Shown here: piece after piece, positions 22,592 to 31,692 of the stretch
How positions within the stretch are numbered: position 1 is the first letter of the stretch
Layout of the letters: each line of letters opens with the position of its first letter
Origin: Arthrobacter sp. Soil736
GTDB lineage: Bacteria > Actinomycetota > Actinomycetes > Actinomycetales > Micrococcaceae
Direction of reading: 5' to 3'
NCBI RefSeq assembly: GCF_001428005.1
Contig: NZ_LMSB01000025.1
Location: 1-49,494 of the forward strand
DNA: 49,494 nucleotides
Position numbers and translations under genes: made by a program
The notes under the pieces: generated by a model
What the model was told of the DNA's origin: nothing
What the model saw: only the letters and a program-made list of their open reading frames with translations
Database searches by the model: none

Positions 22592-23596
22592 CTAAAGACT
22601 TTCCGTCCACAGCGGCAGCGGCACCACGCTGCGGCTGCATCCTGATTCATCCAGGACGTGGCCCAAGCGCTTGAATGTCCGGACTACAGCCTGTCGGGAG
22701 ATGACCGCACTTCCCGGAGCCCGATCGGCCAGTTCGCGCTCGTAGGCCTGAACTTTTAGGTAGTCACGGACCCACAGGGTAACCAGCAGGTTCTGTGCGC
22801 CGAGAACCTGGGCGCTGAGGCGGCAGTTGCTGAGTGCCGCGAAGTAGCGGCCGACGTCGTCAACGTAGTGCGCGGGGACGTTCAGGACCAAGGTGACTTC
22901 CCGCAGTCCCTGTTGGGCCGCCGTCGACGTATCGCAGCGCAGCGCTATGTAACCTGTGGCCAGGAACCGTTCCACGCGTCGTCGTGCTGTTTGGGGAGAT
23001 ACGCCGCATGCGGCACCCAGCTCCGCCCAAGTGGCGCGCCCGTCCTTGGCGAGCTCTTCCAACAGTGCCGCATCCAGCCGGTCCGGTGAGTACGCAGGCT
23101 GCTCAGGCAGTGGTTCCGCTGACACGAGCCGGGCGCGTGCGGGTTCCAGCGTCCCGCTGCGCCATTCTGATGCCTGCCGGTACAGCTTGGTGACGAAAAC
23201 AACCTCGCGATGCGTGACGCCGGGCAGCCCCGGGAAGGAACCGGTGACTATATCCATCAGTTCGTCGTGGCTCGACGCAAAGCAGTCCACAAAGAGGTCG
23301 TGCGAGCCAGTGACCAGCGAGACGGTGCCGAACGCCGGCTCGGCGCACAGCCGCTCGATGAGCGCCTCACCCTCGCTGGGCAAAGACGACAGGTGGATGA
23401 ATGCGGACCAGCCGGCACTGAGGTAGCGCTGCCCGGGAGCGGGCGTGATCCATGCCTGGCCTTGCTCGGCTAGGGCGTTCCAGCGCCTTGCCACCGTGGG
23501 CCCGGACAGGCCCAAGGCGTCCGCAATCCGGCTCCATTCCGCCCGTGGGTTGATCTGGAGGGCATTCACGATTTCAAGGTCAAGCTCTGAGATCAT
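22592..23596 (-). CDS. Two-domain Lrp/AsnC-family regulator
   Basis: A 334-residue protein with two Lrp/AsnC units in tandem. The first helix-turn-helix is at residues 3-50 (LDLEIVNALQINPRAEWSRI, LGLSGPTVARRWNALAEQG), followed by a ligand-binding-like region. A second helix-turn-helix lies around 175-220 (LDAALLEELAKDGRATWAEL, CGVSPQTARRRVERFL). The ATG at 23596 begins the first helix-turn-helix normally; upstream sequence is out of family. It diverges from an MFS transporter and M20 amidohydrolase gene pair and is probably their regulator. A protein of the same layout controls the ABC cluster at 44.5 kb. Confidence 0.92.
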   Translation of the reverse strand: MISELDLEIVNALQINPRAEWSRIADALGLSGPTVARRWNALAEQGQAWITPAPGQRYLSAGWSAFIHLSSLPSEGEALIERLCAEPAFGTVSLVTGSHDLFVDCFASSHDELMDIVTGSFPGLPGVTHREVVFVTKLYRQASEWRSGTLEPARARLVSAEPLPEQPAYSPDRLDAALLEELAKDGRATWAELGAACGVSPQTARRRVERFLATGYIALRCDTSTAAQQGLREVTLVLNVPAHYVDDVGRYFAALSNCRLSAQVLGAQNLLVTLWVRDYLKVQAYERELADRAPGSAVISRQAVVRTFKRLGHVLDESGCSRSVVPLPLWTESL

Positions 23597-23724
23597 GGCT
23601 GATTCGTTCAATATTTGCTGCCTCAAGTGGGTTTCGAACAATCTCAAAGTCAGTGTAAACGAGGGGCATAGCGTTGTGACTCGCATCACCACCGGCGAAT
23701 CCGCCCTGGACCAGAAGGAATCAT

Positions 23725-25143
23725 ATGGCAAGCAAGACAGCACCTCCTGCGGTGGCGGTCACAACGCGCAGGACCATTGCGGGAGTGATCCTGGCAATGG
23801 CACTCATTGAGTCGCTCAGCGGGGTCACACAGGGATACCTGAATCCCATCCTGCCTGCGCTGGGACCCGTCTTCGAGATTGACGACCCCACCATCAACGG
23901 CATCTTCCTCATCTCCAACGTCAGCTTCGCCGTCCTCACCCCGATCATTTCAAGGCTCGGCGACAGCTACGGATACCGGCTGGTGCTGCGCTGGTCCACC
24001 GGTGTTGTGACGGTCGGCGTGGTCCAGATGGCAATGTGGCCGTCGCTGTGGACGGTGACGGTGGGCGTGGTCATGCTCACCTGCGTGGTGGGCTTCATCC
24101 CGCTCATGATGGGAATCCTGCGGGTCAGCACCCCGGCCCACACGCGCACCGGCGTGAGCGTCATGATCGGCATGCTCATGATCATGGTGGGAGCCGGCGG
24201 GCTTCTCGCCGGCATCATCGGCGTCACCGACCCGACACTCGGCTTCTGGGTGGCGGTACCGTTCGCCGTGGTCGCCTTCGCCTGCTCGTTTGTACTGCCC
24301 GACGCCGGGATCCCGACTCGTGAGGGCATCGCCCTGGCGCCGCTCGCGGCTTGCTCGCTCGGGCTGATTGGTTTTGTTGTGGCGCTCTCGATGGCGCCGG
24401 AATGGGGTTGGCTCGACGCCCGGACCCTGGCGGCCGGAATGGCGGGGCTTGCCCTTCTGGCGTACTGGGCCAAGCGGGACTTCAGCGCCACCGGGGGTCG
24501 CAGGTTCATGGACCTGCGGATGCTGGCGAATCCGCGGATCCGGTCTATCTCGCTCGCCACATTCTTCTTCGGCTTCGCGTCCATCAGCTACTTCGGTACC
24601 AACGGCATTTTCCTGCATTCCAACCCGGATAAGACCGGTTACGGATTTGGCCTTAGCCCGCTGATGATCGCGATTGTCCTTGCGCTGGCCTCGGTTCTTT
24701 CCTTGGCTTCCTCACTGCTGACGGCCAAGGCACTCAGAAAGTTCGGCGAACGCGCCACCCTCGTCTTCGCGGGTGTCCTGCTGGCCGGCGGCTTCCTGGT
24801 GATGGTGGTTGCCCACGGATCGCTCCCGGGCTACTGCGTCGGCTTCGCCATGTTCAACCTGAGCCTGGGGATGTACCAGGCGGGAACCCGCGCGCTGTCC
24901 GTCGAAGGCGTCCCCGTGGAGGAGACCTCGACGGCGGCAGGGCTCAATGAGTTGGCATTGTCCGTCGGCATCGCCGTGGGGGCTGCGGTGGTCAAGCTCA
25001 TCTCCTCAGCCTCGGCCGAGTCCGGGCACATCACAGAGACCGGACTATTGTCCATCTGGGGCGCCCTGGCAGTGACGGCTTTGATTGCCGCCGCCGCGAG
25101 TGCAGGCTATCCCAAGCGCCAAGCTGCCGAGGTGGCGGCATGA
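23725..25143 (+). CDS. MFS transporter
   Basis: A 472-residue major facilitator with about 14 hydrophobic segments, like DHA2-type drug:H+ antiporters. The loop 2-3 motif region RLGDSYGYRLVLRW and the motif-C-like helix GAGGLLAGIIGVTDPTLGFWVAVP are visible. The ATG follows AAGGAA. Its stop overlaps the ATG of the M20 gene by 4 nt (ATGA), so transport and hydrolysis are coupled. The partner enzyme suggests import (or product export) of an N-acyl amino acid or related amide. Substrate is not evident from the sequence. Confidence 0.92.
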   Translation: MASKTAPPAVAVTTRRTIAGVILAMALIESLSGVTQGYLNPILPALGPVFEIDDPTINGIFLISNVSFAVLTPIISRLGDSYGYRLVLRWSTGVVTVGVVQMAMWPSLWTVTVGVVMLTCVVGFIPLMMGILRVSTPAHTRTGVSVMIGMLMIMVGAGGLLAGIIGVTDPTLGFWVAVPFAVVAFACSFVLPDAGIPTREGIALAPLAACSLGLIGFVVALSMAPEWGWLDARTLAAGMAGLALLAYWAKRDFSATGGRRFMDLRMLANPRIRSISLATFFFGFASISYFGTNGIFLHSNPDKTGYGFGLSPLMIAIVLALASVLSLASSLLTAKALRKFGERATLVFAGVLLAGGFLVMVVAHGSLPGYCVGFAMFNLSLGMYQAGTRALSVEGVPVEETSTAAGLNELALSVGIAVGAAVVKLISSASAESGHITETGLLSIWGALAVTALIAAAASAGYPKRQAAEVAA

Positions 25144-26348
25144 TCACTGGACTCAACAGCGACAGGCGAGGGGCCGCCGTCGTTCCTGTATCCCGGGGCG
25201 ACATCGAAACCGCCCTCGAGGCCGCCCTGAAGCGCTGGAAGCCGGAGATTCTGGACCTGAGCCACGCCATCCATGCGGATCCGGAGCTTGGCGGCCACGA
25301 GTTCCGTGCCGCCAAGCGGGTGTGCCGTGTACTGCGGATGGCCGGGTTCAGCTTCGATGCCCCGCAGCCTGCGCAGCCCACGGCATTCAGCGCGCGTTTC
25401 GGATCCGGCGAGCTTGTGGTGGCACTCTGCGTTGAGTATGACGCGTTGCCCGCCATCGGTCATGCCTGCGGGCACAACGTGAACGCGGCCAGCGCAGTGG
25501 GGGCAGCGCTGGCGCTGGCGGCCGTGGCCGATGAACTGGGCCTCACCGTCAAAGTGCTCGGAACGCCCGCGGAAGAGACCACCGGCGGCAAAGTGGACTT
25601 GATAGACGAGGGCTTTTTTGACGACGTATCGCTGGCAATGATGGTGCACGCTGCGGCAACGGACGTGGTGGGTGGTTCGTCCCTGGCCATGTGCATGTGG
25701 GACGTGCTGTTCGAGGGTCGTTCTGCTCATGCCGCGGCGGCTCCTTCGGAAGGTGTCAATGCCCTCGATGCGCTCGTAGTCGCGCAGACGGCGATTGCCT
25801 TGGCGCGGCAGCAACTGCCTGCGGGTTCGATCGTGTCTCTGATCGTGACGGAAGGCGGGAGTGCCGTCAACGTCATCCCAGAGCGTGCCCGGGCCAACAT
25901 TGAAATGCGGGCCGCATGCATCGAAAACCTCCGGCTGATCCAGGACAAAGTGAGGCGCTGCCTTGAAGCCGGTGCCCATGCGAGCGGCAGCACCCTTCAG
26001 GTCACGCCCACGGGCAACGACTACGCAGAACTTCGTCAGGACGTGTTCTTGTCGGAAGCCTACCGGGCTGCGATGACGGCCAAGGGCAGGGACGTTGCGT
26101 TCAGCGCCGAGCCGGTGGCCTCCACGGACATGGGAAACGTCTCTCAGCTCGTGCCGAGCATTCACCCGATGGTCGGGTACGACGTGCGGGGCGCCGCGCA
26201 CCACACCGCAGAGTTCGCCGCCTTTGGTGCTTCGGCGGGTGCGGACAAGGCGGTCCTTGACGGATCGTTCGGCCTGGCCGCGGCAGCATGTGCTGCAGCC
26301 ATGGACCCGGAGCAAACCAGCCGGCTGCGCCGCCGAACGGAGGTGTAG
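25140..26348 (+). CDS. M20-family metallopeptidase/amidohydrolase (AbgB/ACY1L2-like)
   Basis: A 402-residue M20 dinuclear metal hydrolase. Metal ligands and catalytic residues can be placed: Asp101 (EYDALP), His108/His112 (IGHACGH), Glu145-Glu146 (PAEET). The order EYDALPxIGHACGHN marks the AbgB/ACY1L2-like branch, which cleaves N-acyl or p-aminobenzoyl amino acids. The lid domain starts near MWDVLFEGRSAHAAAAPSEG. A conserved downstream DMGNVSQLVPSIHP segment supplies the distal ligands. It overlaps the MFS stop codon. It probably releases an amino acid from the imported conjugate. Confidence 0.93.
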   Translation: MITGLNSDRRGAAVVPVSRGDIETALEAALKRWKPEILDLSHAIHADPELGGHEFRAAKRVCRVLRMAGFSFDAPQPAQPTAFSARFGSGELVVALCVEYDALPAIGHACGHNVNAASAVGAALALAAVADELGLTVKVLGTPAEETTGGKVDLIDEGFFDDVSLAMMVHAAATDVVGGSSLAMCMWDVLFEGRSAHAAAAPSEGVNALDALVVAQTAIALARQQLPAGSIVSLIVTEGGSAVNVIPERARANIEMRAACIENLRLIQDKVRRCLEAGAHASGSTLQVTPTGNDYAELRQDVFLSEAYRAAMTAKGRDVAFSAEPVASTDMGNVSQLVPSIHPMVGYDVRGAAHHTAEFAAFGASAGADKAVLDGSFGLAAAACAAAMDPEQTSRLRRRTEV

Positions 26349-26724
26349 TAGGGCGTCTCTGGTCCGCCACGCCCAGGCGGACAATGAGTCAGCACAGATC
26401 GGCACGTCTGCCGCGGCGAAAAAACCTCAGGTCTCGGACCGGCGCTTGCTTGATCCGCGCCGGACCTCGGACTGGCCCGGAACCGTGAGGGGGTTCGGAT
26501 CATCAAGCCGGGCGCCCTTTTCCCCGAGTCAACGCGGCCCCTTGAACGTCTGATAGCTCCAGGGATAGCATTGCCGGCACCGGCGTCGATGGCGCACCTG
26601 TACAGCGGGGTGCTGGCCAGGGACTTGGGGTGGGGCGTGGCTTGGTTAGACCCGGACGGGAACCGGCTGTGCCTGGCCGAGGGGCCCAGCGGACACTGAC
26701 GTCGATCAAATCGAGGAGACGGCC
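26349..26724. other. Gene-poor spacer after the M20 gene
   Basis: No intact gene. The short plus-strand frame 26589-26699 reads VAWLDPDGNRLCLAEG near its end, resembling the C-terminal tail of VOC/glyoxalase proteins (DPDGN), and may be a remnant; this is weak. No clear terminator for the MFS-M20 operon was found, only a G/C-rich segment ending in CCCTTTTCC near 26514-26523. Confidence 0.4.
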
Positions 26725-27359
26725 ATGGGCGGGACAACTGCAGGGGCGTCATCAGCGGAGCTGATGGTCGACCTGATCATCTCCCTGGACGGGTATGCCT
26801 CGGCCGAGGGATGGCCCGGCTGGTGAGGTCTGGAGGGGCCGGAATACCTGGCTTGGCTTGAGCAGGAGGGGAGAAGGGCTACACCTTCCTTCTGGGGGCG
26901 AACACATATCGGCTGATGTCCAGCATGTCAGAGGAGGCCGCGGCCGGGGGCTCGGGATTCTCCGAGGATGAGGGGACCAGCCTGACCGGCCTTGCCGCCG
27001 TGCCCAAGGTCGTCTTCTCCTCCACCCTGCCGGCGCCCCTGACTTGGCCGAACTCGGAGCTGGTCACCGGGGACGCGGTCGAGGCCGTGACGGAGATGAA
27101 ACGGACCGTGACCGGGCCCTTGAGCACCCTCGGGAGCCTCCGCCTCTGTCGGTCGCTGCTGACCGCTGGCCTCGTGGACAGGTTCCGGGTGGTCGTCTTC
27201 CCGGTGATCACCGGCCGCACCGGGCGGGAGCGGATCTACGACGGCTATCCGGACGTCTCGCTCGAGATGGTGGACAGCAGGACCTTCGACCGACGGCTCC
27301 AGCTGCTCGAGTACATCCCAACCGTGCTCAGCGGTCCGCCGGGCAGCGGTCCGACGTGA
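26725..27359 (+). pseudogene. Broken dihydrofolate-reductase/RibD-C-family gene
   Basis: An ATG at 26725 with GAGGAG upstream begins LMVDLIISLDGYASAEGWPG, the usual start of dihydrofolate-reductase-family (RibD C-terminal domain) proteins. An in-frame TGA at 26824-26826 (probably from TGG) and a frameshift near 26870 interrupt it. The rest continues in the next frame from 26916: AAVPKVVFSSTLPAPLTWPN, SLRLCRSLLTAGLVDRFRVV and GRERIYDGYPDVSLEMV. The complete product would be ~210 residues. The high conservation after the breaks suggests recent inactivation. Confidence 0.88.
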
Positions 27360-28308
27360 GTCGATCCTGGGGAATCCCTCGATAGGTGGCCCCTGGAGTG
27401 GTCCCAAGAAGCTGGATGGGCCCGAGCGCCGAGGGGCCGGAGTGCAAGTTGGGGAACCGGCCGATCCACGGAAATTTCGTGGGGAAAGCCAGGCAGGAGC
27501 GCCGAACGAAACTTGCGAGGGCGGCCGGCGCGCAGCGCCCTGGTTGCGCGGAGGGCCCGCTCAGCGACGACGGAGGATCAGAATGACACCTGCGAAGATG
27601 CTTCTTGGCTATTTATGACGAAGCAGGAACGAGACAAGCCCCAAACTTTCACAGGCACTGCCCGCTATACAGGGTCATTGAAGCAGGCTTTCAGTCACGA
27701 CAGTCGGGCCAGATTTGGCCGCTTTCGTCTTGAGTGCAGTTGCCGGAGGTCCATGTCTGCTGAATGGCGGATGGAGTCCACCGCCCCGTTGTCGGGCAAC
27801 TGATTCCGCTCGACACTTTGACCTGCGTGCCTTCGCGTGAGGTCCCGTTAAGAGCCCGACATGCTGATATCCGCTTCATGTCAGGCAGCTATGGTGACCA
27901 GAAATGGTACCGCCGAAACCGGCGCTTCTTCCAGGGCTTCTGCTTGATTCATGGCTCCTCCTGCTCCCGCGTCTTTCGCTTGTTGCCGTCTGCTTCAGCG
28001 GTTTGGTTCCGATGGTGTGCTGCTGGGTTAACAATTGCGCCGCTGGATCAAGACTTCCCTGGGTTCTCCATAGCACCAGTGAAGTTTTTGGTCAGGAAGG
28101 GGAGGCATTCGGGGAGTAGCGGTCGTACGGCCGAGACTCAGGCTTTGATTTGAAAGCGATGTGCAACACGGGTGTTGTGCCGATTGACAAGACATCGACG
28201 TCGACGCTGCAGTCGGTGGTGCGATGAATGTCCGGGCGGTACCGTGAGGGCCAACGCGCAAGCGTCACCGCCGGGGCGGAACGTGCTGCTCCATACTGCG
28301 AAGTTTGC
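27360..28308. other. 950-base region without a recognisable gene
   Basis: Several short open frames exist on both strands but none matches a family or has a convincing ribosome binding site. Notable items are the interspersed-repeat copy at 27441-27466 and a small inverted repeat CAACAC-GG-GTGTTG near 28157-28170. Base use is less biased than in the flanking genes, especially 27600-28050, as expected for decayed or non-coding DNA. Confidence 0.5.
27441..27466. repeat. 26-nt interspersed repeat, copy 1
   Basis: AGTGCAAGTTGGGGAACCGG and the next 6 nt match 22 of 26 positions at 45403-45428. Both copies lie in non-coding DNA shortly after the end of a gene or pseudogene, in the same orientation. 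No flanking target duplication was seen. Confidence 0.45.
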
Positions 28309-28905
28309 TTAGCGGATCACCCGATAGCGCACGTGCGTCACCAGCCGGGTGCCGCTCACTTCCGTCGGTTCAAACTTGAAGTTTTCGACGCCGTCCAGGA
28401 GCCGCTCGCCGGCTCCGAGGATGAGCGGTGCGATGTGGAGCCGCAACTCGTCGATCAGCCCTGCCGAAAGGTACTGGCGGACGGTCTCTGCGCCTCCGGC
28501 TATGGCGACGTCCTCGCCGGCCGCGGCCTCCCGCGCCTGGGCCAGTGCCGACTCGATCCCGTCGGTCACGAAATTGAACGTCGTGCCGCCCTCCATCTCC
28601 ACGGGAGGGCGTGGATAATGCGTGAGAACAAACACGGGGGCGTGGTAGGGCGGTTCGTCACCCCACCAGCCGCGCCAGTCCTCATCCCACGCCCCTTGCC
28701 CGGGGCCGGCGAACATGTTGCGTCCCATGATGTAGGCGCGCGACGAGAGGATGCCCTCGATCGCCGCCGCGTTGGCCTCGGGTTCTTCGAACATCCACCG
28801 GTGCAGGTCCTCTCCGCCCTCGCCCAATGGGTTGGCCAGGCTCTGATTCGGGCCGGCGAGGAATCCGTCGAGGGAAATGGTGAGATCGCAGGTGACGCTG
28901 TTCAT
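28309..28905 (-). CDS. Dihydrofolate-reductase-family protein (RibD C-terminal domain)
   Basis: An intact 198-residue DHFR-like protein. Family features are DLTISLDGFLAGPNQSL at the start, RAYIMGRNMFAGP in the middle and GEDVAIAGGAETVRQYLSAG, the nucleotide-binding stretch, followed by HIAPLILGAGERLLDG. The ATG at 28905 follows AGGAGGA. Such proteins are stand-alone relatives of the RibD reductase domain, use NADPH, and mostly have unknown substrates. A second, dead member of the same family lies at 26.7-27.4 kb. The gene appears monocistronic. Confidence 0.93.
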   Translation of the reverse strand: MNSVTCDLTISLDGFLAGPNQSLANPLGEGGEDLHRWMFEEPEANAAAIEGILSSRAYIMGRNMFAGPGQGAWDEDWRGWWGDEPPYHAPVFVLTHYPRPPVEMEGGTTFNFVTDGIESALAQAREAAAGEDVAIAGGAETVRQYLSAGLIDELRLHIAPLILGAGERLLDGVENFKFEPTEVSGTRLVTHVRYRVIR

Positions 28906-29189
28906 GAGTTCCTCCTGTGGTGGCGAGGGGTTGTTGAGAGCACGGGTTAATAGCGCCAACCCTAACGGGATTGGACTGCGGCTGGAAGGCACTCATGGGC
29001 GACGGTGGTGCGGTCTGCAGGTCCAGTCACCAGCCGCGGGTACGGAAGCGGCTGGGTGTCCAGTAGTTGTCGCCTTTGTGCCGCGTGTAGATGAGGACGT
29101 CGACGGCGGTCATAGCCATGGTGAGGCCGCGGCCGCGCGCTGCGAATCGGATTGCCAGCGAACTGGACATCTGGTGCAATGCCGTTGCT
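28906..29189. other. Spacer with an unassigned 30-codon minus-strand frame
   Basis: Contains the upstream region of the DHFR-family gene and a short minus-strand frame (about 29034-29123) reading VDVLIYTRHKGDNYWTPSRF. The peptide looks like genuine coding sequence but I do not recognise the family. No hairpin or promoter of note. Confidence 0.35.
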
Positions 29190-29471
29190 TCAGCCCCCGC
29201 GCTCGAGCATCTCGAATATGCGCGTGGTCGTGCGCCAGCTGCGCACGGTCATCTCCGGGATATTGAACCGCTCCTCGAGCATGCGCTCGAGCGCGTCCTC
29301 GAGCTCCGGCCCGCCCGCGTGATCCGGCGCGAACAGGACGTTGCCGCTCTGGACGTAGGTACGCACGTTCCCATATCCGGCGTCGCGGAAGCACTCAACG
29401 AGGTCCGGCATGCGAATCAGGTTGTTGCCGCCCACGTTGATCCCGCGCACCAACGCGACGGACGACGGCAT
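29190..29471 (-). pseudogene. Truncated DUF1697 protein gene
   Basis: The ATG at 29471 starts VALVRGINVGGNNLIRMPDL, the standard N-terminus of DUF1697 proteins, and the similarity continues through YVQSGNVLFAP to about residue 80 (FNIPEMTVRS). Intact members are ~180 residues; here the frame diverges and stops after 93 codons, so the C-terminal half is lost. It follows the RidA gene after 34 nt on the same strand and may once have been co-transcribed with it. Confidence 0.75.
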
Positions 29472-29505
29472 CAACGCCCCCGGCGTTCGGGTGACGGCCG
29501 AACTT

Positions 29506-29907
29506 TCATGGCAGCACGGCGGCGACCGCGCTGATCTCGACGAGCGCCCCGGGCACGCCCAGCCCAGCGACACGCGCCGCAGTCACCAGGGCCGGTTCAT
29601 CGGATGCGAGTTCCGACGCGATCGCCCCGTACCCCGCTGCGAGGTCGACGCCGTCGACGAAGAGCACCGTCCAGTGCACGACGTCGCCGAGGGTCGCGCC
29701 GGCCGCGGCGAGCGCGGTCCTCGCGTTCTCGAGGGCGCGGGCAGACTGCACGGCCACGTCGCCCTCTCCGACGAGTGAGCCGTCGACGGCGACGGCGTTC
29801 TGACCGCCGACGTAGATGGTGGTCGCGCCGGGCGGCACGATAGCGACGTGGCTGAAGGCCGGGCTCGAGATGAGCCCCTCGGGGCGGATGCGCTGTATGG
29901 ATGCCAT
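29506..29907 (-). CDS. RidA/YjgF-family protein
   Basis: A complete 133-residue Rid-family protein. The N-terminal IYVGGQNAVAVDGSLVGEGD and the C-terminal PALVTAARVAGLGVPGALVEISAVA match the family. The arginine that binds the imine carboxylate in canonical RidA corresponds to the TAARVAGL segment. RidA-type proteins hydrolyse reactive enamines/imines formed by PLP enzymes; many paralogues have other or unknown deaminase roles. The gene precedes the truncated DUF1697 gene. No operon partner reveals its substrate. Confidence 0.92.
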   Translation of the reverse strand: MASIQRIRPEGLISSPAFSHVAIVPPGATTIYVGGQNAVAVDGSLVGEGDVAVQSARALENARTALAAAGATLGDVVHWTVLFVDGVDLAAGYGAIASELASDEPALVTAARVAGLGVPGALVEISAVAAVLP

Positions 29908-30121
29908 GCCTGCATGATCTCACTGCCCGCCGACAGAGGGGGCGGCCCAGACGGGAAGAGAAAGCACGGATATCTCCAACGACGTTTTCACCGGAATGGG
30001 CGTCAGCCCCGGTGTTGCGAGCTGCACGAAGGCCTCATCGCCACCCTCGGCATCAGGAGATGAGAAATTTGTATCGACTGATCCCAACCGTGACAGCAGA
30101 ACCGCCACTCAAAGCTGCGAT

Positions 30122-30568
30122 TTAGCCGCCATGTCGGCCAGCAGCCACCCGATTCATGGGACGCGACGCGCCGATTCCCGGAGACAGATCCGAAAGTGTC
30201 ACCGATGCGTTTCCAACTTGGCCATGATCGCCATGTCTTCGTGTTCGAGGTTGTGACAGCCCGGTCAGCACCAGCCCCAGGGCGAGCTTTACCAGCACCC
30301 AGCAGTATCGGAGCAACCCCCATTTGGTGACCAGCCCCAGGATGAGCCCGCTGGCAAGCATCAGGCTCAGCGTCAGCACGGCGGGCGGCACGACCAGCCC
30401 GATCGCTGTGTAGCAGGACGCCGCAGTCCGGCCGGCATCAGTGGTCAGGCCGGTGGCTGCCAGAATGAGCAGGTCGGCATCGAGCCCCATCCAGCCGACG
30501 CCGCCGGCGATGTGCACGACCAGCACGGCCTGGCGCCCGGTCGGGGTCAGCCGGGGAATCCTAGCCAT
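30122..30568 (-). pseudogene. Truncated/frameshifted DUF2269-like small membrane protein
   Basis: The first ~100 residues encode a clear small membrane protein: VLVVHIAGGVGWMGLDADLL, then two more hydrophobic helices up to LRYCWVLVKLALGLVLTG. The pattern resembles DUF2269-type four-helix proteins. After LVLTG the frame changes to Arg/His/Gly-rich non-hydrophobic sequence, so the last helix is lost, probably by a frameshift near 30255. The ATG overlaps the stop of the MarR gene upstream. The pair was probably a regulator plus its membrane target; the product may be non-functional. Confidence 0.6.
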
Positions 30569-31022
30569 TTAGCGCCGGCTCCTGTTGGCTTTCGGCGGAG
30601 CTGCCCACGTTATGCTGCAGGACTGCCAGCAGTCGCCGCAAGGTGGCAATGTCGGCCTCGTCCAGTCCGGTGCGCAGCCGTTTGTCGAAAGCGGTAACGG
30701 TGCCCAGGAGCTGGAAGAACATGGAGTGGCCGGCCTCGGTCAGCTCCACGATGTGCACTCGGCGGTTACGCGGGTCGCGACGGCGGATCAGCAGCCCTGA
30801 CGATTCCATCGCGTTGAGGTGGTGGGTCAGGGTCGCGCCCTGGATGCCCACCTTTTCAGCGATTTCGCGCTGGTTGGCCGTGGCGTGCTGTTTGAGCGCC
30901 ATCAGCACCAGCCAGACCGGTCGGGATCCCCCGGCGGACTGCAGCGCAGCATCGAAGGCCCTGCTTGCATCCCGGGCGGCGGCGGTGAGGGTGATACCCA
31001 GCGGCTCCTGCGTCGGTTTCAT
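30561..31022 (-). CDS. MarR-family transcriptional regulator
   Basis: A 153-residue MarR protein. The winged helix spans about residues 38-95 (LMALKQHATANQREIAEKVG, GATLTHHLNAMESSGLLIRR, DPRNRRVHIVELTEAG). The ATG at 31022 is preferred to a GTG two codons earlier. The palindromic pair at 31041-31071 lies immediately upstream, so autoregulation is likely. It diverges from an NTF2-like gene on the plus strand and is followed by the truncated membrane-protein gene, whose ATG overlaps its stop. Confidence 0.93.
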   Translation of the reverse strand: MKPTQEPLGITLTAAARDASRAFDAALQSAGGSRPVWLVLMALKQHATANQREIAEKVGIQGATLTHHLNAMESSGLLIRRRDPRNRRVHIVELTEAGHSMFFQLLGTVTAFDKRLRTGLDEADIATLRRLLAVLQHNVGSSAESQQEPALNG

Positions 31023-31040
31023 GGTCACAGACTACCAGAA

Positions 31041-31071
31041 CGTTAGACATCTAATCGATTGACATCTAACG
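31041..31071. promoter_or_regulatory. Double MarR-type operator
   Basis: The perfect dyad TTAGACATCTAA (31043-31054) is followed 15 bp on by the near copy ATTGACATCTAA (31058-31069). The outer bases CGTTAGA/TCTAACG also pair, making a nested inverted repeat over 31041-31071. It begins 19 nt upstream of the MarR start codon. TTAGA-N2-TCTAA is a common MarR operator form. Confidence 0.7.
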
Positions 31072-31138
31072 GTTCGATTTCTAGCCTTAACGTATTGGCG
31101 TCCCGTTGAACGCTTGGTTACGGGAAGGACGGAGTGGT

Positions 31139-31158
31139 CCGGAGGCTGTAGCCTCCGG
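31139..31158. repeat. Inverted repeat in the leader of the NTF2-like gene
   Basis: CCGGAGGCT and AGCCTCCGG pair perfectly around GT. The element ends about 10 nt before the Shine-Dalgarno of the NTF2-like gene, so a stem in the mRNA could affect translation; alternatively it is a protein-binding dyad. Confidence 0.4.
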
Positions 31159-31180
31159 CTGGAAGGGAAAGGAATTGATG

Positions 31181-31591
31181 ATGGGCACGATTCAAGAGCA
31201 GCTGGACAGCCTCGTGGCAGCAGTATCACGGTCTGAAGCCGACGGGAACGTTGAACAGCTCGACGCGGTGCTGGCACCGGATTTCACCGGGGTGGGACCG
31301 TTGGGCTTTGTGCTGCGGCGGGATCAGTGGATGGAACGTTTTGCCAATGGCCTGGTCAACGAAAGCTTTGAGCTGGCCGAGTTGGGGTGGCGCATCCATG
31401 ACCGGGTCGCAGTGGGGATCGGCATCCAGCACCAGCGGACTACGTATCAGGGCCACCGCAATGACGGGAATTTCAGGGTGTCGCTGATTGCCGTACCGTC
31501 CGGTGTTTCCGGGCAGCAGGAGGGCGGCTGGCTCCTGTTGGGAGTGCACCTTAGCCCGATCATGGCGAGGCCACCCCAGACGCAGGGGTAG
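31181..31591 (+). CDS. Nuclear transport factor 2/DUF4440-like protein
   Basis: A 136-residue small alpha+beta-barrel protein. The N-terminal helix pair (LDSLVAAVSRSEADGNVEQL, DAVLAPDFTGVGPLGFVL) and the later WRIHDRVAVGIGIQHQRTTYQ match the SnoaL/DUF4440 type of the NTF2-like superfamily. Two adjacent ATGs exist; the second (31181) has better spacing from AAGGAA. It diverges from the MarR gene and shares its operator region, so it is a probable target. Function within this large family is unknown. Confidence 0.82.
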   Translation: MGTIQEQLDSLVAAVSRSEADGNVEQLDAVLAPDFTGVGPLGFVLRRDQWMERFANGLVNESFELAELGWRIHDRVAVGIGIQHQRTTYQGHRNDGNFRVSLIAVPSGVSGQQEGGWLLLGVHLSPIMARPPQTQG

Positions 31592-31692
31592 CTGAGGGTG
31601 CGGAACGGGTCGATCAGGATCGGAGGAGCGATCGGGGAGGCCGCAGCATAGAGTCAACACCACGACCTGCCCACCTCACTGAAGGACCTGCC

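Noticed and set aside
29583..29923. Long Arg/Ser-rich frames around the RidA gene
   Set aside because: Alternative frames of RidA; extreme Arg content is a G/C artefact.
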